Positions 43,706-53,614 are shown, numbered from the stretch's first letter. The stretch is DNA of 64,000 nucleotides from UBA4416 sp038327195 (GCA_038327195.1 JBBQKU010000005.1:1-64000), one strand, 5' to 3'. Program-made: numbers and translations. Notes: a model not told the origin generated them from the sequence alone.

Positions 43706-44969
43706 TTTTTTTAATTCCGATTAGTTCTAAAATTTTATTTGCCGTGGCTTGAATTGCAGGAACGGCAACGGAGTTTCCGAATTGCTTGTAAGCCGAAGCA
43801 TCAGCAACTGGAATTATGTAATTATCTGGAAAACCTTGTAATCTTGCCCATTCTCTTGGTGTCATTTTACGAATTCCTTCGCGATTTACAGTTCCTTTTA
43901 TATGTGTAGTTGGTGTATAATCTACAATTCTATGGTCTAAAACCAAATTCCGTTCTCGTCCCATGCCTCCAACAACAATTGCGTTTGCAATTCCATTGTC
44001 TGGGATTATTGCGTAACCAAATCCATTACCTTTACTTGCATGCCGCGCTTTGTGATTTATTAAAGTTTGAACATATTGAGTTGAAAGATAATATTTTGTT
44101 GGAGGAACACATTTTTCTTTTATATCTTCAAATTTCGGGTTATTTTTTCTAGGTTTTGGATATTCAAAACTTGAAACATTTAAATCTTGGCGAAAGCCAA
44201 CGATATAAATCCTTTCTCGATTTTGAGGAACTCCAAAATTTTTGGCATTTACAATTTGTGGTTCAGGAACGTAATAGCCTAAATCATTTCTTAAAACATT
44301 TAATATTGTTTCGAGCGTTTTTCCTTTTTCATGACTTCTCAAACCTTTAACGTTTTCAAGAAAAATCGCTTTTGGTTTGTGTTTTTTAATTATTTCTGCA
44401 ACATCAAAAAACAAAGTTCCTCTTGTGTCGTCAAAACCACCTCTTTTTCCTGCAATTGAAAATGCTTGACAAGGAAAACCTGCACAAAGTAAGTCGAATT
44501 CTTTTGGAATAAAATCTTTAATTTGTTGTTTTGTAATGTCGCCAAACGGAACTTCTCCGTAATTTACTCTGTATGTTTTTTGTGCTTCTTTATCCCATTC
44601 GCTTGTAAAAACGCATTTTCCGCCAAGATTTTGCATAGCCATTCTAAACCCACCAATTCCAGCAAATAAATCGATGAATTTAAAAGCATAATTTTGAGGA
44701 GTTGGAAACGGAACATTTTCTACTTCAAAAAGAAGTTGTTGCATTGCATCTTCCGCAACAATTGATAATTTTTCTTCTTCCTGTTTGTAAGTGACAAAAT
44801 CTTTTAAAATTTTCAAAGCATCTTTTTTATAATACTTTGAAACTCCATTATGAATATTATGCAAATAATGAGTTAAAACTGCTTTACCATTATTAGTTGG
44901 TTCAACAATTCTTATTTGAAAGCGTTTACCATCAAATTCGTCAATACTAATATTTTCCTTTAACTTCAT
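43689..44969 (-). CDS. DNA (cytosine-5) methyltransferase, HpaII-type
   Basis: A 426-aa C5-methyltransferase. After an N-terminal extension of about 100 residues come motif I (FIDLFAGIGGFRMA), motif IV with catalytic Cys (GFPCQAFSIAGKRGGFDDTRG), motif VI (FLENVKGL), motif VIII (QNRERIYIVGF) and motif X (YKQFGNSVAVPAI). The variable target domain lies between about 290 and 380. It protects the host from the adjoining HpaII-like nuclease, so CCGG is the expected target. CCGG sites do occur in this window, so the motif is not absent. Confidence 0.92.
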   Translation of the reverse strand: MKLKENISIDEFDGKRFQIRIVEPTNNGKAVLTHYLHNIHNGVSKYYKKDALKILKDFVTYKQEEEKLSIVAEDAMQQLLFEVENVPFPTPQNYAFKFIDLFAGIGGFRMAMQNLGGKCVFTSEWDKEAQKTYRVNYGEVPFGDITKQQIKDFIPKEFDLLCAGFPCQAFSIAGKRGGFDDTRGTLFFDVAEIIKKHKPKAIFLENVKGLRSHEKGKTLETILNVLRNDLGYYVPEPQIVNAKNFGVPQNRERIYIVGFRQDLNVSSFEYPKPRKNNPKFEDIKEKCVPPTKYYLSTQYVQTLINHKARHASKGNGFGYAIIPDNGIANAIVVGGMGRERNLVLDHRIVDYTPTTHIKGTVNREGIRKMTPREWARLQGFPDNYIIPVADASAYKQFGNSVAVPAIQATANKILELIGIKKNDNRK

Positions 44970-45220
44970 TTATTCTTTTAATTCTATTATTTGCAAGTAC
45001 GGAAATTTTATGATATGAATTTTACTAAATATGACAAGAATTTCACGTATTTTTCAACACTATTTTAGAATCATTAAACCCTCAATTTTTAAGAAAAAGG
45101 TTACCCTAGGTATTTAAATGACTAATTTAAGCTAGTAAAGTTAATTAGAAAGACAGTATATTTTGTAAACACTCAAATAACCACGTTAATTTCAGCACAC
45201 CAATAAATTAAATCTAACAT
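44970..45220. other. Intergenic DNA upstream of methyltransferase, nothing recognised
   Basis: About 250 bp of AT-rich DNA between the methyltransferase start and the ABC-F terminator. It should hold the promoter of the restriction-modification operon, but no exact TAnnTTTG element, repeat copy or RNA gene was seen. Confidence 0.4.
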
Positions 45221-45258
45221 AAAAAAAGAGTTTCCGTAAATACTGAAACTCTTTTTTT
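45221..45258 (-). terminator. Terminator downstream of ABC-F gene
   Basis: GAGTTTC and GAAACTC pair around a 10-nt loop with A and T runs outside (45221-45234 with 45245-45258). On the minus strand it lies about 30 nt after the ABC-F stop; it may work in both directions. Confidence 0.8.
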
Positions 45259-45290
45259 GTTGAAATAACTCTTGTATTTTAAACTCTGTA

Positions 45291-47219
45291 TTAACTCACC
45301 TTCGAACTTAAATCTTCCCACTTTTGCATTTCAGTTTCCAAATCTTTTTTTAATTTATTGTAGGCATTAAAAAAGTTAGGGTCTTTACTCAAAGCATCAT
45401 AAGTTTCAGGAACTGATAATTTTGTATCCAGTTTTTTAATCTCAGATTCTAAGCGTTCAATTTCTTCTTCCGATTTTTTAATTTGAGTTTGTACTTGTGC
45501 TAATTGTTTTTTCTTTTCCTGAGCTTCAAAATCAGACACAACAACCTGCTTTTTTTCAACTGGTGCAACAGCTTTTACGCCTGATTTATCAAGGTCTAAC
45601 TCATTTAAACGCTCAACCTTACGAATTTCCATAAACTCTTTAATGTCGCATAAGTATTCTTTTAAATGCCCATCTCTAAATTCAAATAAGCGGTTACACA
45701 AGCCTGTCATAAAATCTCTATCATGACTTACCATTACCAACGTTCCTTCATAATCAATTAACGATTGCTTCAATACCTCTTTCGATTTAATATCTAAGTG
45801 ATTGGTTGGCTCATCTAATAACAATAAATTATAAGGCTCTAATAATAATTTACAAAGTGCTAAACGGCCGCGTTCTCCCCCACTTAATACTTTCACTTTT
45901 TTATCAATATCATCGCCACCAAACAAAAACGAACCTAATAAACTACGCACCTGTCGGCGCACGTCACCAACTGCTAATTCGTCAATGGTTTCAAAAACGG
46001 TTTTATCTAAATCAACTTTTTCTTCCTGATCTTGCTCAAAATAGCCCATCAATACGCTATGGCCTAATTGAATTTCGCCATCGTATTTTATTTTATCAGC
46101 AATCATTTTCATCATTGTTGACTTGCCTTCGCCATTACGGCCAACTAAACCAATTTTTTCTCCTTTGGTGATGATAAAATTAGCACCCGAAAAAATATGC
46201 TTTTCGCCATATGATTTTCCAGCTTCAGTAGCTGTAATAACAATTTTACCACTATGCGCTGGAGGTGGAAAACGGAAACGAACAGAAGCCGTATCCATAT
46301 CGTCTACTTCTACTCTATCCAATCGATCTAATTTTTTAATCAACGATTGAGCCATGGCTGATTTACTAGCCTTTGCTCTAAATTTATCAATCAACACTTC
46401 AGTTTGATCAATCATTTTTTGTTGATTTTTTTGAGCATTCTCTTGTTGTTGTTTTCGCTCTTGACGTAAAACTAAATAATGAGAATAATTGGTTTTATAA
46501 TCATAAATTTTTTGATTTACAATTTCAATCGTTCGTTTAGTAACTGTATCTAAAAATGTTTTATCATGACTAATTAAAATAACTGCACCCGAAAACACAT
46601 CCATAAATTCCTCCAACCACTGTATTGCTTCAATATCTAAGTGATTGGTTGGCTCATCGAGCATTAAAACATCTGGTTTTTGTAATAATAACTTAGCTAG
46701 TTCAATACGCATACGCCATCCACCGCTAAACTCAGAAGTTTGCATATGAAATTGCTTGCGTTGAAATCCTAATCCAATTAATACTTTTTCAATTTCCTCT
46801 TCCGTATTATCAGCACCAATAATATTTAAACGCTCATTAATATCAGTTAAATCATGAATTAAATCCATGTAAGCATCACTTTCGTAATCTGTACGGGTTT
46901 CTAATTGATGGTTAATATCATTTAATTTTGCTTGTAATATTTTTATTTCTTCAAAGGCAGATTCTGTTTCTTCATAAACTGTACGTCCATGTTGATGTGT
47001 CATATCCTGAGGTAAATAACCAATTTTACAGTCTTTAGGACGCGACACTTCACCTTTAGTGGGCGTTTGGTATCCTGCTAATATTTTTAGCATGGTACTT
47101 TTTCCAGCACCATTTTTTCCAGCTAAACCAATTCTATCTTTTGGATTGATTAAAAAAGAAACATTATCAAATAAATTATATCCTCCAAACGATACAGTTA
47201 CGCCATTAATAGAAACCAT
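45291..47219 (-). CDS. ABC-F family ATPase (ribosome-associated)
   Basis: A 642-aa protein with two ABC ATPase cassettes and no membrane domain: Walker A GKNGAGKST and GRNGEGKST, signatures SGGWRMRIELAK and SGGERGRLALCK, and Walker B MLDEPTNHLD and LLDEPTNHLD. A charged linker (about 240-310) and a C-terminal coiled coil (about 560-640) follow the Uup/EttA-like plan. Such proteins act on the ribosomal E site; some give antibiotic protection. The subfamily is not decided here. Confidence 0.93.
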   Translation of the reverse strand: MVSINGVTVSFGGYNLFDNVSFLINPKDRIGLAGKNGAGKSTMLKILAGYQTPTKGEVSRPKDCKIGYLPQDMTHQHGRTVYEETESAFEEIKILQAKLNDINHQLETRTDYESDAYMDLIHDLTDINERLNIIGADNTEEEIEKVLIGLGFQRKQFHMQTSEFSGGWRMRIELAKLLLQKPDVLMLDEPTNHLDIEAIQWLEEFMDVFSGAVILISHDKTFLDTVTKRTIEIVNQKIYDYKTNYSHYLVLRQERKQQQENAQKNQQKMIDQTEVLIDKFRAKASKSAMAQSLIKKLDRLDRVEVDDMDTASVRFRFPPPAHSGKIVITATEAGKSYGEKHIFSGANFIITKGEKIGLVGRNGEGKSTMMKMIADKIKYDGEIQLGHSVLMGYFEQDQEEKVDLDKTVFETIDELAVGDVRRQVRSLLGSFLFGGDDIDKKVKVLSGGERGRLALCKLLLEPYNLLLLDEPTNHLDIKSKEVLKQSLIDYEGTLVMVSHDRDFMTGLCNRLFEFRDGHLKEYLCDIKEFMEIRKVERLNELDLDKSGVKAVAPVEKKQVVVSDFEAQEKKKQLAQVQTQIKKSEEEIERLESEIKKLDTKLSVPETYDALSKDPNFFNAYNKLKKDLETEMQKWEDLSSKVS

Positions 47220-47412
47220 TGATTTTTTTTTTAAGATTGCGAAGTTACTAAAAATAGAGCATTTAGCAAAGATTGTTTTATCATCTTTTTTCAGAAAATT
47301 AAGCTGAACTAACTTCTGTGGAAATTGATTTTATTAACTAATTTTCAACATTAGATAGATATTAAACAAAAAATATAAATATTTGTTAAGTACTATAAAT
47401 AAACTAAAAATT

Positions 47413-47760
47413 ATGTCGGAAGAGATTGAAAGAACGGAAAGAGAAGATTTGTTTTCAAAGGCTGTAAAAGCAGGGAAACGCACCTATTTTTTTGATGTAA
47501 AATCAACAAAAGGGAATGATTACTATTTAACAATTACTGAAAGTAAGAAGCGATTTGGAACCGACGGTAAGTTTACTTATGAAAAACACAAGATTTTCTT
47601 GTACAAAGAAGACTTTGCAAAGTTTATGGAAGGTTTAAACGAATCGATTGAGATTATCAAAGAAAATGCACCACCCATTGTAGAAAGAGAAGAGCGTACT
47701 TACGATAATTACTCTGAAAGCAAAGGTACTGATGTTAATTTTGACGATTTAGGAAAGTAA
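47413..47760 (+). CDS. DUF3276 / PUR-alpha-like nucleic acid-binding protein
   Basis: A small (115 aa) Bacteroidota/spirochaete protein of the PUR family. The PUR-like repeat spans about residues 12-85 (KAVKAGKRTYFFDVKSTKGND, then FTYEKHKIFLYKEDFAKFMEGL), followed by an acidic tail. The bacterial homologue in Borrelia binds DNA and RNA. The ATG at 47413 (MSEEIER) is chosen over an upstream in-frame TTG at 47383. It is monocistronic with a shared terminator and its role in this organism is unknown. Confidence 0.85.
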   Translation: MSEEIERTEREDLFSKAVKAGKRTYFFDVKSTKGNDYYLTITESKKRFGTDGKFTYEKHKIFLYKEDFAKFMEGLNESIEIIKENAPPIVEREERTYDNYSESKGTDVNFDDLGK

Positions 47761-47774
47761 TACCGAATACACAT

Positions 47775-47809
47775 AAAAAAAGCTCAAGAGGTAACTTTTG
47801 AGCTTTTTT
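47775..47809. terminator. Bidirectional terminator, DUF3276 gene / recR
   Basis: AAAAAAGCTCAA (47775-47786) pairs with TTGAGCTTTTTT (47798-47809) around an 11-nt loop between converging genes. Confidence 0.8.
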
Positions 47810-47832
47810 TTATTATCTTAATTACTGAAAAA

Positions 47833-48450
47833 TTACCTTGATAAACTTGTATTGTATGGGATTCTGTTTAATATAGATCTTCCAAGTGTAACTTCATCTG
47901 TATATTCCAATTCATCGCCAACTGCAATACCACGGGCAATAGCCGAAAGCGTAATGTTATATGGTGCTAATTTTTTAAAAATAAAAAAACTGGTCGTTTC
48001 ACCTTCCATGGTTGCATTTAAAGCTAAAATAATTTCCTGAACTTCATTTGTCACCACTTTTTGAATAAGTGTATCAATATTTAAATTGCTTGGCCCAATG
48101 CCTTCCATTGGCGAAATTAACCCGCCTAATACGTGATAAACACCTTTATATAAACCAGTGTTTTCAATTGCCATTACATCTCTATAATCTTGCACAACAC
48201 ACATTAAACTATGGTTACGCAAAGGATTAGCACATACATTACAAATATCGGTATCAGAAATTGTATGGCATTTAACACAAAATTTTAAATCAGTTTTAAG
48301 GGCTTTTATTACATCAGCAAAATTGGCGACTTCTTGGCTATCTTGCTTTATTAAATGTAAAACATAACGTAATGCCGATTTTTTACCAACACCAGGTAAT
48401 CCAGAAAAATGACCAACCGCTTGCTCAATTAATTTTGAAGAAAATTCCAT
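47833..48450 (-). CDS. recR: Recombination protein RecR
   Basis: Part of the RecFOR pathway that loads RecA at gaps. The 205-aa protein has the helix-hairpin-helix (SGLPGVGKKSALRYVLHL), the C4 zinc finger CVKC...CNVC (about 57-72), the Toprim domain (CVVQDYRDVMAIE to ILALNATMEGETT) and a C-terminal segment ending ARGIAVGDELEYTDEVTLGR. Length is standard. It is 17 bp downstream of the second TPR-PD40 gene. Confidence 0.95.
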   Translation of the reverse strand: MEFSSKLIEQAVGHFSGLPGVGKKSALRYVLHLIKQDSQEVANFADVIKALKTDLKFCVKCHTISDTDICNVCANPLRNHSLMCVVQDYRDVMAIENTGLYKGVYHVLGGLISPMEGIGPSNLNIDTLIQKVVTNEVQEIILALNATMEGETTSFFIFKKLAPYNITLSAIARGIAVGDELEYTDEVTLGRSILNRIPYNTSLSR

Positions 48451-48467
48451 TTAAGAGGCACTTTTTA

Positions 48468-50027
48468 TTATTTAGTAAGTTCTAAAGTCATATTAATTTC
48501 AGCTTGATAAGATGACTTATCATATATTTCAATCATACGAGTGATTGTTTTAAAACCTGGTGCTTCAACACTCATTTGATATTTACCTGGAGGTAAAATA
48601 ACAACAAAACGGCCACTAGAAGGGTTTGGTAAGTAATTACCAATTAACTCCTTACTAATATTATCTGTAATAGAAATAAATACATCCGAAAAATTAATTT
48701 GTTGAGTTTCGTTTAATTTAAATTCTCCAATCACAACAGAATAGTCACTTTCAACTTCATTAAATGTAACACGGTAAATATCAAAATCGCCTTGTCCTCC
48801 TGGCTTAGTAGCAGCAATGTATCCAAATTTACCATTTTTAGAAATTCTGAAGTTCATATCATCATCCGTTGTATTGATAGGAAAACCGATGTTTTTAGGC
48901 TTAGAAAATATATGATAATTCTCATCCATGGTTGATTTAAAAATATCGTATCCACCCATACTCGTATGGCCTTTCGAAGAAAAATACAGAGTTTTTCCAT
49001 CAGGCGAACAATTCGGAAAATCTTCATCATAAATCGTGTTAATATCAGCTCCAGCATTTAAAGGCTCCGACCATTTACCACTGTCTGTTTTCTTACAAAC
49101 ATAAATATCTGTTCCGCCAAATCCGCCTTTACGTTGACTTGCAAAAAATAAGGTTTTTCCATCAGGCGTAATTGATGCCGCAATTTCTTCTCCACCCGAA
49201 TTAATTTTTGGATCCAATTTTTCTGGTTTACCAAAAATGCCTTCGGCATTCATGTAACTCAAAAATATATTTCCGCTTCCTTTTCCATCTGGTTTATATA
49301 ACAACATTACATCTCCATTAGCACTAAGCCCAATTACCTCTATCCCACTATTACCAGAATTGATTGGCGCTCCAATTATTTCAGCTTTTGAATATTGTCC
49401 CTCTATTACTTTTGAAAAATAAATAGAGTTTTGATAACTACCATTTTGTAATTTTTCAGCATTTTTTTCTGGGCGTTTTGTGTTATAAACAATAAAACTC
49501 TCGTTTGAAGTTACAAAAGGAAAGTAATCATTGTATTCCGAATTAATATTTTTTCCCAAATTTTGAAAAAAAACATCCACGGGAAATTTCATTAATTCTT
49601 TAGCATTTAAACAATGTTGTATTTGCAAATCAGCATCAGCTAAGTTAAATACCGAACCTTTAGCGGCATCTTTAAACTTTACAAATGCATTTATTGCATC
49701 ATCAAAACGATTAGCGTATTGATAAGCTCTTGCTAATAAATAATTAGCATTAGGGTCATGTTTTTCCTTACGGGTAACAATTTCTAAATAAGGAACTGCT
49801 TTAGCTTTCCCAACATTACTATTTAAATAACAAACTCCAACATTATAATTATATAATTCATTTTTACTGTCGGTATTTAAAAGCTGTAAATAATCAGTTA
49901 AGGCATCTTCATAATTTTCTAATTTTAATTTTGCCAAAGCTTCATCAGGACTAACTTTTGTTAATCCATCATCTTGAGCAAAAGCCATACTTACAGATAA
50001 AAAGGGAATAAGAAATAATTTTTTCAT
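48468..50027 (-). CDS. Secreted TPR-PD40-regulatory-like envelope protein, paralogue 2
   Basis: A 519-aa exported protein with the same domain order as 5472-7091: signal peptide (about 1-17), TPR repeats (about 25-140, e.g. NELYNYNVGVCYLNSNVGKA), PD40 propeller blades (about 165-410, SPDGKTLYFSSKGH and GGYDIFKST) and a C-terminal carboxypeptidase-regulatory-like domain (about 430-515). It lacks the OmpA-like domain of PorE. It probably shares an operon with recR. Role inferred as periplasmic scaffold or gliding/secretion accessory. Confidence 0.8.
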   Translation of the reverse strand: MKKLFLIPFLSVSMAFAQDDGLTKVSPDEALAKLKLENYEDALTDYLQLLNTDSKNELYNYNVGVCYLNSNVGKAKAVPYLEIVTRKEKHDPNANYLLARAYQYANRFDDAINAFVKFKDAAKGSVFNLADADLQIQHCLNAKELMKFPVDVFFQNLGKNINSEYNDYFPFVTSNESFIVYNTKRPEKNAEKLQNGSYQNSIYFSKVIEGQYSKAEIIGAPINSGNSGIEVIGLSANGDVMLLYKPDGKGSGNIFLSYMNAEGIFGKPEKLDPKINSGGEEIAASITPDGKTLFFASQRKGGFGGTDIYVCKKTDSGKWSEPLNAGADINTIYDEDFPNCSPDGKTLYFSSKGHTSMGGYDIFKSTMDENYHIFSKPKNIGFPINTTDDDMNFRISKNGKFGYIAATKPGGQGDFDIYRVTFNEVESDYSVVIGEFKLNETQQINFSDVFISITDNISKELIGNYLPNPSSGRFVVILPPGKYQMSVEAPGFKTITRMIEIYDKSSYQAEINMTLELTK

Positions 50028-50163
50028 TTTTTATATTTTAAACAGATTACTAATTTATACAATAATTTAGAATTGACATTGCATTGTGTAAAACTGTTTA
50101 ATTAGGTTAACAAATCCATGAGCAAATTATCATAATATTGGTAATAACATCAAACCAATTAAA

Positions 50164-51825
50164 ATGAATTATTTTTTAAGATACATTAGCCTCATTATTA
50201 CCAGTATTTTGGTGATTTTATTACTAACTACGTGTACAAATAAAGAGAGCGAAGACGATGGCAGAACCGTTTTTAATTATAACGAAATGGCCGGAGTTTC
50301 GAGCTTAGACCCAGCAATTTCGAGTAATTTGGAAATAATTTGGCCAGTAAATCAACTGTTTAATGGCTTGGTTCAAATGAATGATTCATTAAAAGTAATT
50401 CCAAGTATTGCAAAACGTTGGTGGATAAGTGACGATGGTCTTTCTTATACGTTTATTTTAAGAAATGATGTCTATTTTCATGATAATAAATGCTTTGAAA
50501 AAGAAAAAGGAAGAAAAGTGGTTGCTAAAGATTTTGTTTATTCATTTAACAGACTTTACGACCCCAGAGTTAGTAGCGCAATTACGTTATTAACTAATAT
50601 TGACAGAACCGAAAAAACAAATTATAAAGGGTTTTCTGCAACCAATGATAGCACATTGGTTATTTATCTAAAAGAACCATTTAGTGCATTTTTAAGTGTA
50701 TTAACCATGAAATATTTTTCTGTTTTACCTTACGAAGCAATTGAATTATATGGTCGCGATTTTAGAAGAAACCCAGTTGGAACAGGTCCCTTCAAATTTA
50801 AACTATGGGAAGAAGGAATGAAATTAGTCCTATTAAAAAATGAAAATTATTTTGAATACGAAGGCGCTAACAGATTACCCTATTTAGATGCCGTAACCGT
50901 GTCATTTGTAAAAGATAGGGAAACAGCTTTTATGGAATTATTAAATGGAAAATACGACATGCTGAGCGGAGCTGATGCCTTTAATATTAATGAAGTTTTA
51001 GATAAAAATGGTTTATTACAAGCTTCATATGCCACAAAATTTAATTTACAAAAACAAACATTTTTAAAAACGGATTACCTCGGAATATTAATTGATGAAG
51101 ATATGGAAATTGTAAAAAATTCGCCATTAAGACATAAAGCATTGCGAAAAGCCATTAATTATGGCTTCGATAGAGTAAAAATGGTAAAATATTTCAGAAA
51201 CAATATTGGTTATCCTGCTACTGCTGGTTTTATACCAAATGGTTTACCATCTTATAATGATAAAATTGTAAAAGGATATACTTATAACCCTGAAAAAGTA
51301 AGGCAATTATTAATAGAAGCTGGTTATCCTGACGGAAAAGGAATGCCTGAAATTACATTACATACAACTGAAAATTATTTAGAACAAACTGAATTTATAC
51401 AATCTCAATTAGCTGAAAATAATATTAAAATTAATATCAGTGTTGATAAAGCTTCAGTGCTAAAACAAGCTGTATCAAGTTGCGAATATAATTTCTTTAA
51501 AAAATCATGGGTTGGCGATTATGCTGATGAGGAAAACTTTATGGGATTATTTTATAGTAAAAACTTTGCTCCAGTTGGCTTTAACTTTACGCATTATAAA
51601 AATCCTGAATTTGATATTTTATTTGAAAAGGTGATAAAGGAACAAAATCGTGATGTGAAAAATGCTATGTATCAAAAGATGGATCAAATGATTATTGATG
51701 ATGCTCCAATTATTCCATTGTATTACGACCAAGCAATCCGTTTAGTAAATAAAAACATTAAGGGATTAACTACAAACCCAATGAATTTATTAAATCTTAA
51801 AACCGTTAAAAAAGAGAAAAAATAA
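50164..51825 (+). CDS. Family 5 (peptide/nickel-type) substrate-binding lipoprotein
   Basis: A 553-aa extracytoplasmic solute-binding protein of the OppA/DppA class. A long hydrophobic leader (about 8-24) ends in a lipobox-like LLTTC; the mature protein begins FNYNEMAGVSSLDPAIS, with the family blocks VVAKDFVYSFNRLYDP, RRNPVGTGPFKFKLWE and the C-terminal DDAPIIPLYYD. No ABC permease or ATPase gene is beside it, so it may serve a transporter encoded elsewhere. Oligopeptide is the likeliest ligand. Confidence 0.88.
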   Translation: MNYFLRYISLIITSILVILLLTTCTNKESEDDGRTVFNYNEMAGVSSLDPAISSNLEIIWPVNQLFNGLVQMNDSLKVIPSIAKRWWISDDGLSYTFILRNDVYFHDNKCFEKEKGRKVVAKDFVYSFNRLYDPRVSSAITLLTNIDRTEKTNYKGFSATNDSTLVIYLKEPFSAFLSVLTMKYFSVLPYEAIELYGRDFRRNPVGTGPFKFKLWEEGMKLVLLKNENYFEYEGANRLPYLDAVTVSFVKDRETAFMELLNGKYDMLSGADAFNINEVLDKNGLLQASYATKFNLQKQTFLKTDYLGILIDEDMEIVKNSPLRHKALRKAINYGFDRVKMVKYFRNNIGYPATAGFIPNGLPSYNDKIVKGYTYNPEKVRQLLIEAGYPDGKGMPEITLHTTENYLEQTEFIQSQLAENNIKINISVDKASVLKQAVSSCEYNFFKKSWVGDYADEENFMGLFYSKNFAPVGFNFTHYKNPEFDILFEKVIKEQNRDVKNAMYQKMDQMIIDDAPIIPLYYDQAIRLVNKNIKGLTTNPMNLLNLKTVKKEKK

Positions 51826-51847
51826 GATTGTTTTAAATAATTAAAAA

Positions 51848-52768
51848 TTACAAATCGATTACTTTTCCTTCAATAGCAAGTTCAGTATTTTCAAAAACTG
51901 GTTTAGCCTCGTTTAAAAATTCATTAAGGTTATCGTAACGTGCCGAAAAATGACCTAGAATCAGTTTTTTTGCTTTACACAAAACAGCCATTTCAGCTGC
52001 TTGCTTTGCGGTACTATGATATGTTTGTAAAGCTCTATCCGTTTTATCTTCTAAAAAAGTAGCTTCATGATATAACAAATCCACATTTGAAATATCAGAA
52101 GCTAAGGCTTCAAAAAAACGTGTGTCGCTGCAAAATGCATAACTACGAGAAGCATGTGGAGCAATGGTTAGATCTTTATTTTCAATGATGATTCCGTTAT
52201 TATCAACTGCATCTAAGCCTAACTTAAGCTTATGGATTTCGGAAAATGAAACATTAAACTTTTCGAGTTTATATTTATCAATATTTCGAGGTAAGGGTTT
52301 TTCTTTAAATAAAAAGCCAGTTGTGTTGATGCGGTGTTGCAAAGGTAAACTATACACTTCCACCTTATCATCTTGCCAAATCAATTCCTTAGTTTTGTTT
52401 TGTGTATCAACAAACGTTACTGGATAGGATAAGTAAGTATCAGAATGTTTATTAATTAACTGAATAATTTCTTTTAATTGAGGCGGTGCAAAAATAGTTA
52501 ACTCATTTTTACGACCTAATAAATGCATACTTGCCAAAAAACCTGGTAATCCAAAAAAATGGTCGCCATGAAGGTGACTAATAAAAACATGATTTATATT
52601 TTGAAAACGCGCTTTGTATTTCCGAAGCTGAATTTGGGTTGCTTCACCACAATCTATTAAAAAAAACCGCTCAGCTATATTTAATAACTGAGCGGTTGGA
52701 TTTCTGGTTGCAGTTGGCGTAGCAGCACTACTCCCTAATATTAATAACTGAAAGGTTTGAACAGACAT
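51848..52768 (-). CDS. rnz: Ribonuclease Z
   Basis: Endonuclease that trims the 3' end of tRNA precursors. The 306-aa metallo-beta-lactamase-fold protein has the zinc motif SHLHGDHFFGLPG, the N-terminal substrate segment LGSSAATPTATRNPTAQLL and C-terminal ligands in YHEATF and LGHFSARY. Full length for the short form. It follows the T9SS protein gene by 24 bp on the same strand. Confidence 0.93.
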   Translation of the reverse strand: MSVQTFQLLILGSSAATPTATRNPTAQLLNIAERFFLIDCGEATQIQLRKYKARFQNINHVFISHLHGDHFFGLPGFLASMHLLGRKNELTIFAPPQLKEIIQLINKHSDTYLSYPVTFVDTQNKTKELIWQDDKVEVYSLPLQHRINTTGFLFKEKPLPRNIDKYKLEKFNVSFSEIHKLKLGLDAVDNNGIIIENKDLTIAPHASRSYAFCSDTRFFEALASDISNVDLLYHEATFLEDKTDRALQTYHSTAKQAAEMAVLCKAKKLILGHFSARYDNLNEFLNEAKPVFENTELAIEGKVIDL

Positions 52769-52792
52769 TTTAATTTAAACCTTTATAAAAAA

Positions 52793-53614
52793 TTATTCGT
52801 TAATAATTAAACGTTTGGTGTTTACCGCATTTTTATATTTAACAGTGTAAATATAAACACCAGCAGATAATCCTGTTGAATTAAATTCAAATGAATTTTC
52901 ACCTAATTGCGTTTTCATTGTTTGTTTATTTACAATAGCGCCTAAGGAGTTATAAACGGTTAATACAGCTTCTTCTTCTCCTTCAACATAAAATTTAATG
53001 TCAGTTTTTCCTATAAAAGGATTTGGTTGATTTTGCATTACACCAAATTTATCTTTACCAATTTCTTGAACTCCAACTGGAGGAGAAATTACAATTTTAT
53101 AATAATTTAAAAGTTGAGTTGATACGGGAGAACCTCCAGAAGGAACAGGTGTTGTTGGACACGATAAGGATGGGCCGTTTGCAAATGCTTGAACTTCTAA
53201 ACTTAACGTATAAGTACCAGCAACGGTTGGTGTGCCCCAAATACTTGCACAATTATTTGCGTTACCTGGAAAAAAGATAACACTACCACTCATTAAACTT
53301 GGAGTAACGGTAAAATTTAAACCTGGAGGCAAATTGAAATTTGTAATACCAACTGGTGATTTTAACTCGAAACGATTAAAACATAATTTATAAAGTAAAG
53401 TGACAACAGTATCTTTTGGGACTTTTACAGTAATGTTTTGAACGTAAGGTACCCCAACAGTTCCGTTAATAAATGCAGTGGCACTATCAGGAAAGACACC
53501 AACTTTAGGTCCTGAAATAAACGTAGGGTTTAAAGAACACGTTGGAGCAGTTTGTCCAAAAATTGAAGACACTGAAGCCAATATGACTAAACCAGAAATG
53601 TAGATTTTTTTCAT
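52793..53614 (-). CDS. Secreted protein with T9SS sorting domain, unknown function
   Basis: A 273-aa exported protein: signal peptide (about 1-20), a cysteine-containing beta-rich middle region (about 25-180) with PTCSLNP and the GTYTLSLEVQAFANGP strand typical of Ig-like or cadherin-like modules, and a C-terminal T9SS type A sorting domain (about 195-273, MQNQPNPFIGKTDIKF to TKRLIINE). No catalytic motif is visible. It is expected at the cell surface via the type IX system; binding or adhesion is a guess. Confidence 0.85.
   Translation of the reverse strand: MKKIYISGLVILASVSSIFGQTAPTCSLNPTFISGPKVGVFPDSATAFINGTVGVPYVQNITVKVPKDTVVTLLYKLCFNRFELKSPVGITNFNLPPGLNFTVTPSLMSGSVIFFPGNANNCASIWGTPTVAGTYTLSLEVQAFANGPSLSCPTTPVPSGGSPVSTQLLNYYKIVISPPVGVQEIGKDKFGVMQNQPNPFIGKTDIKFYVEGEEEAVLTVYNSLGAIVNKQTMKTQLGENSFEFNSTGLSAGVYIYTVKYKNAVNTKRLIINE

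Noticed and set aside
42629..44969. Larger phage-defence island around the HpaII system
   Set aside because: Apart from the methylase and nuclease, the neighbours are an orphan secreted protein, ribH and an ABC-F gene; no other defence motif was seen.
50164..51825. Complete peptide ABC transporter operon
   Set aside because: Only the binding lipoprotein is present; flanking genes are on the opposite strand and unrelated.
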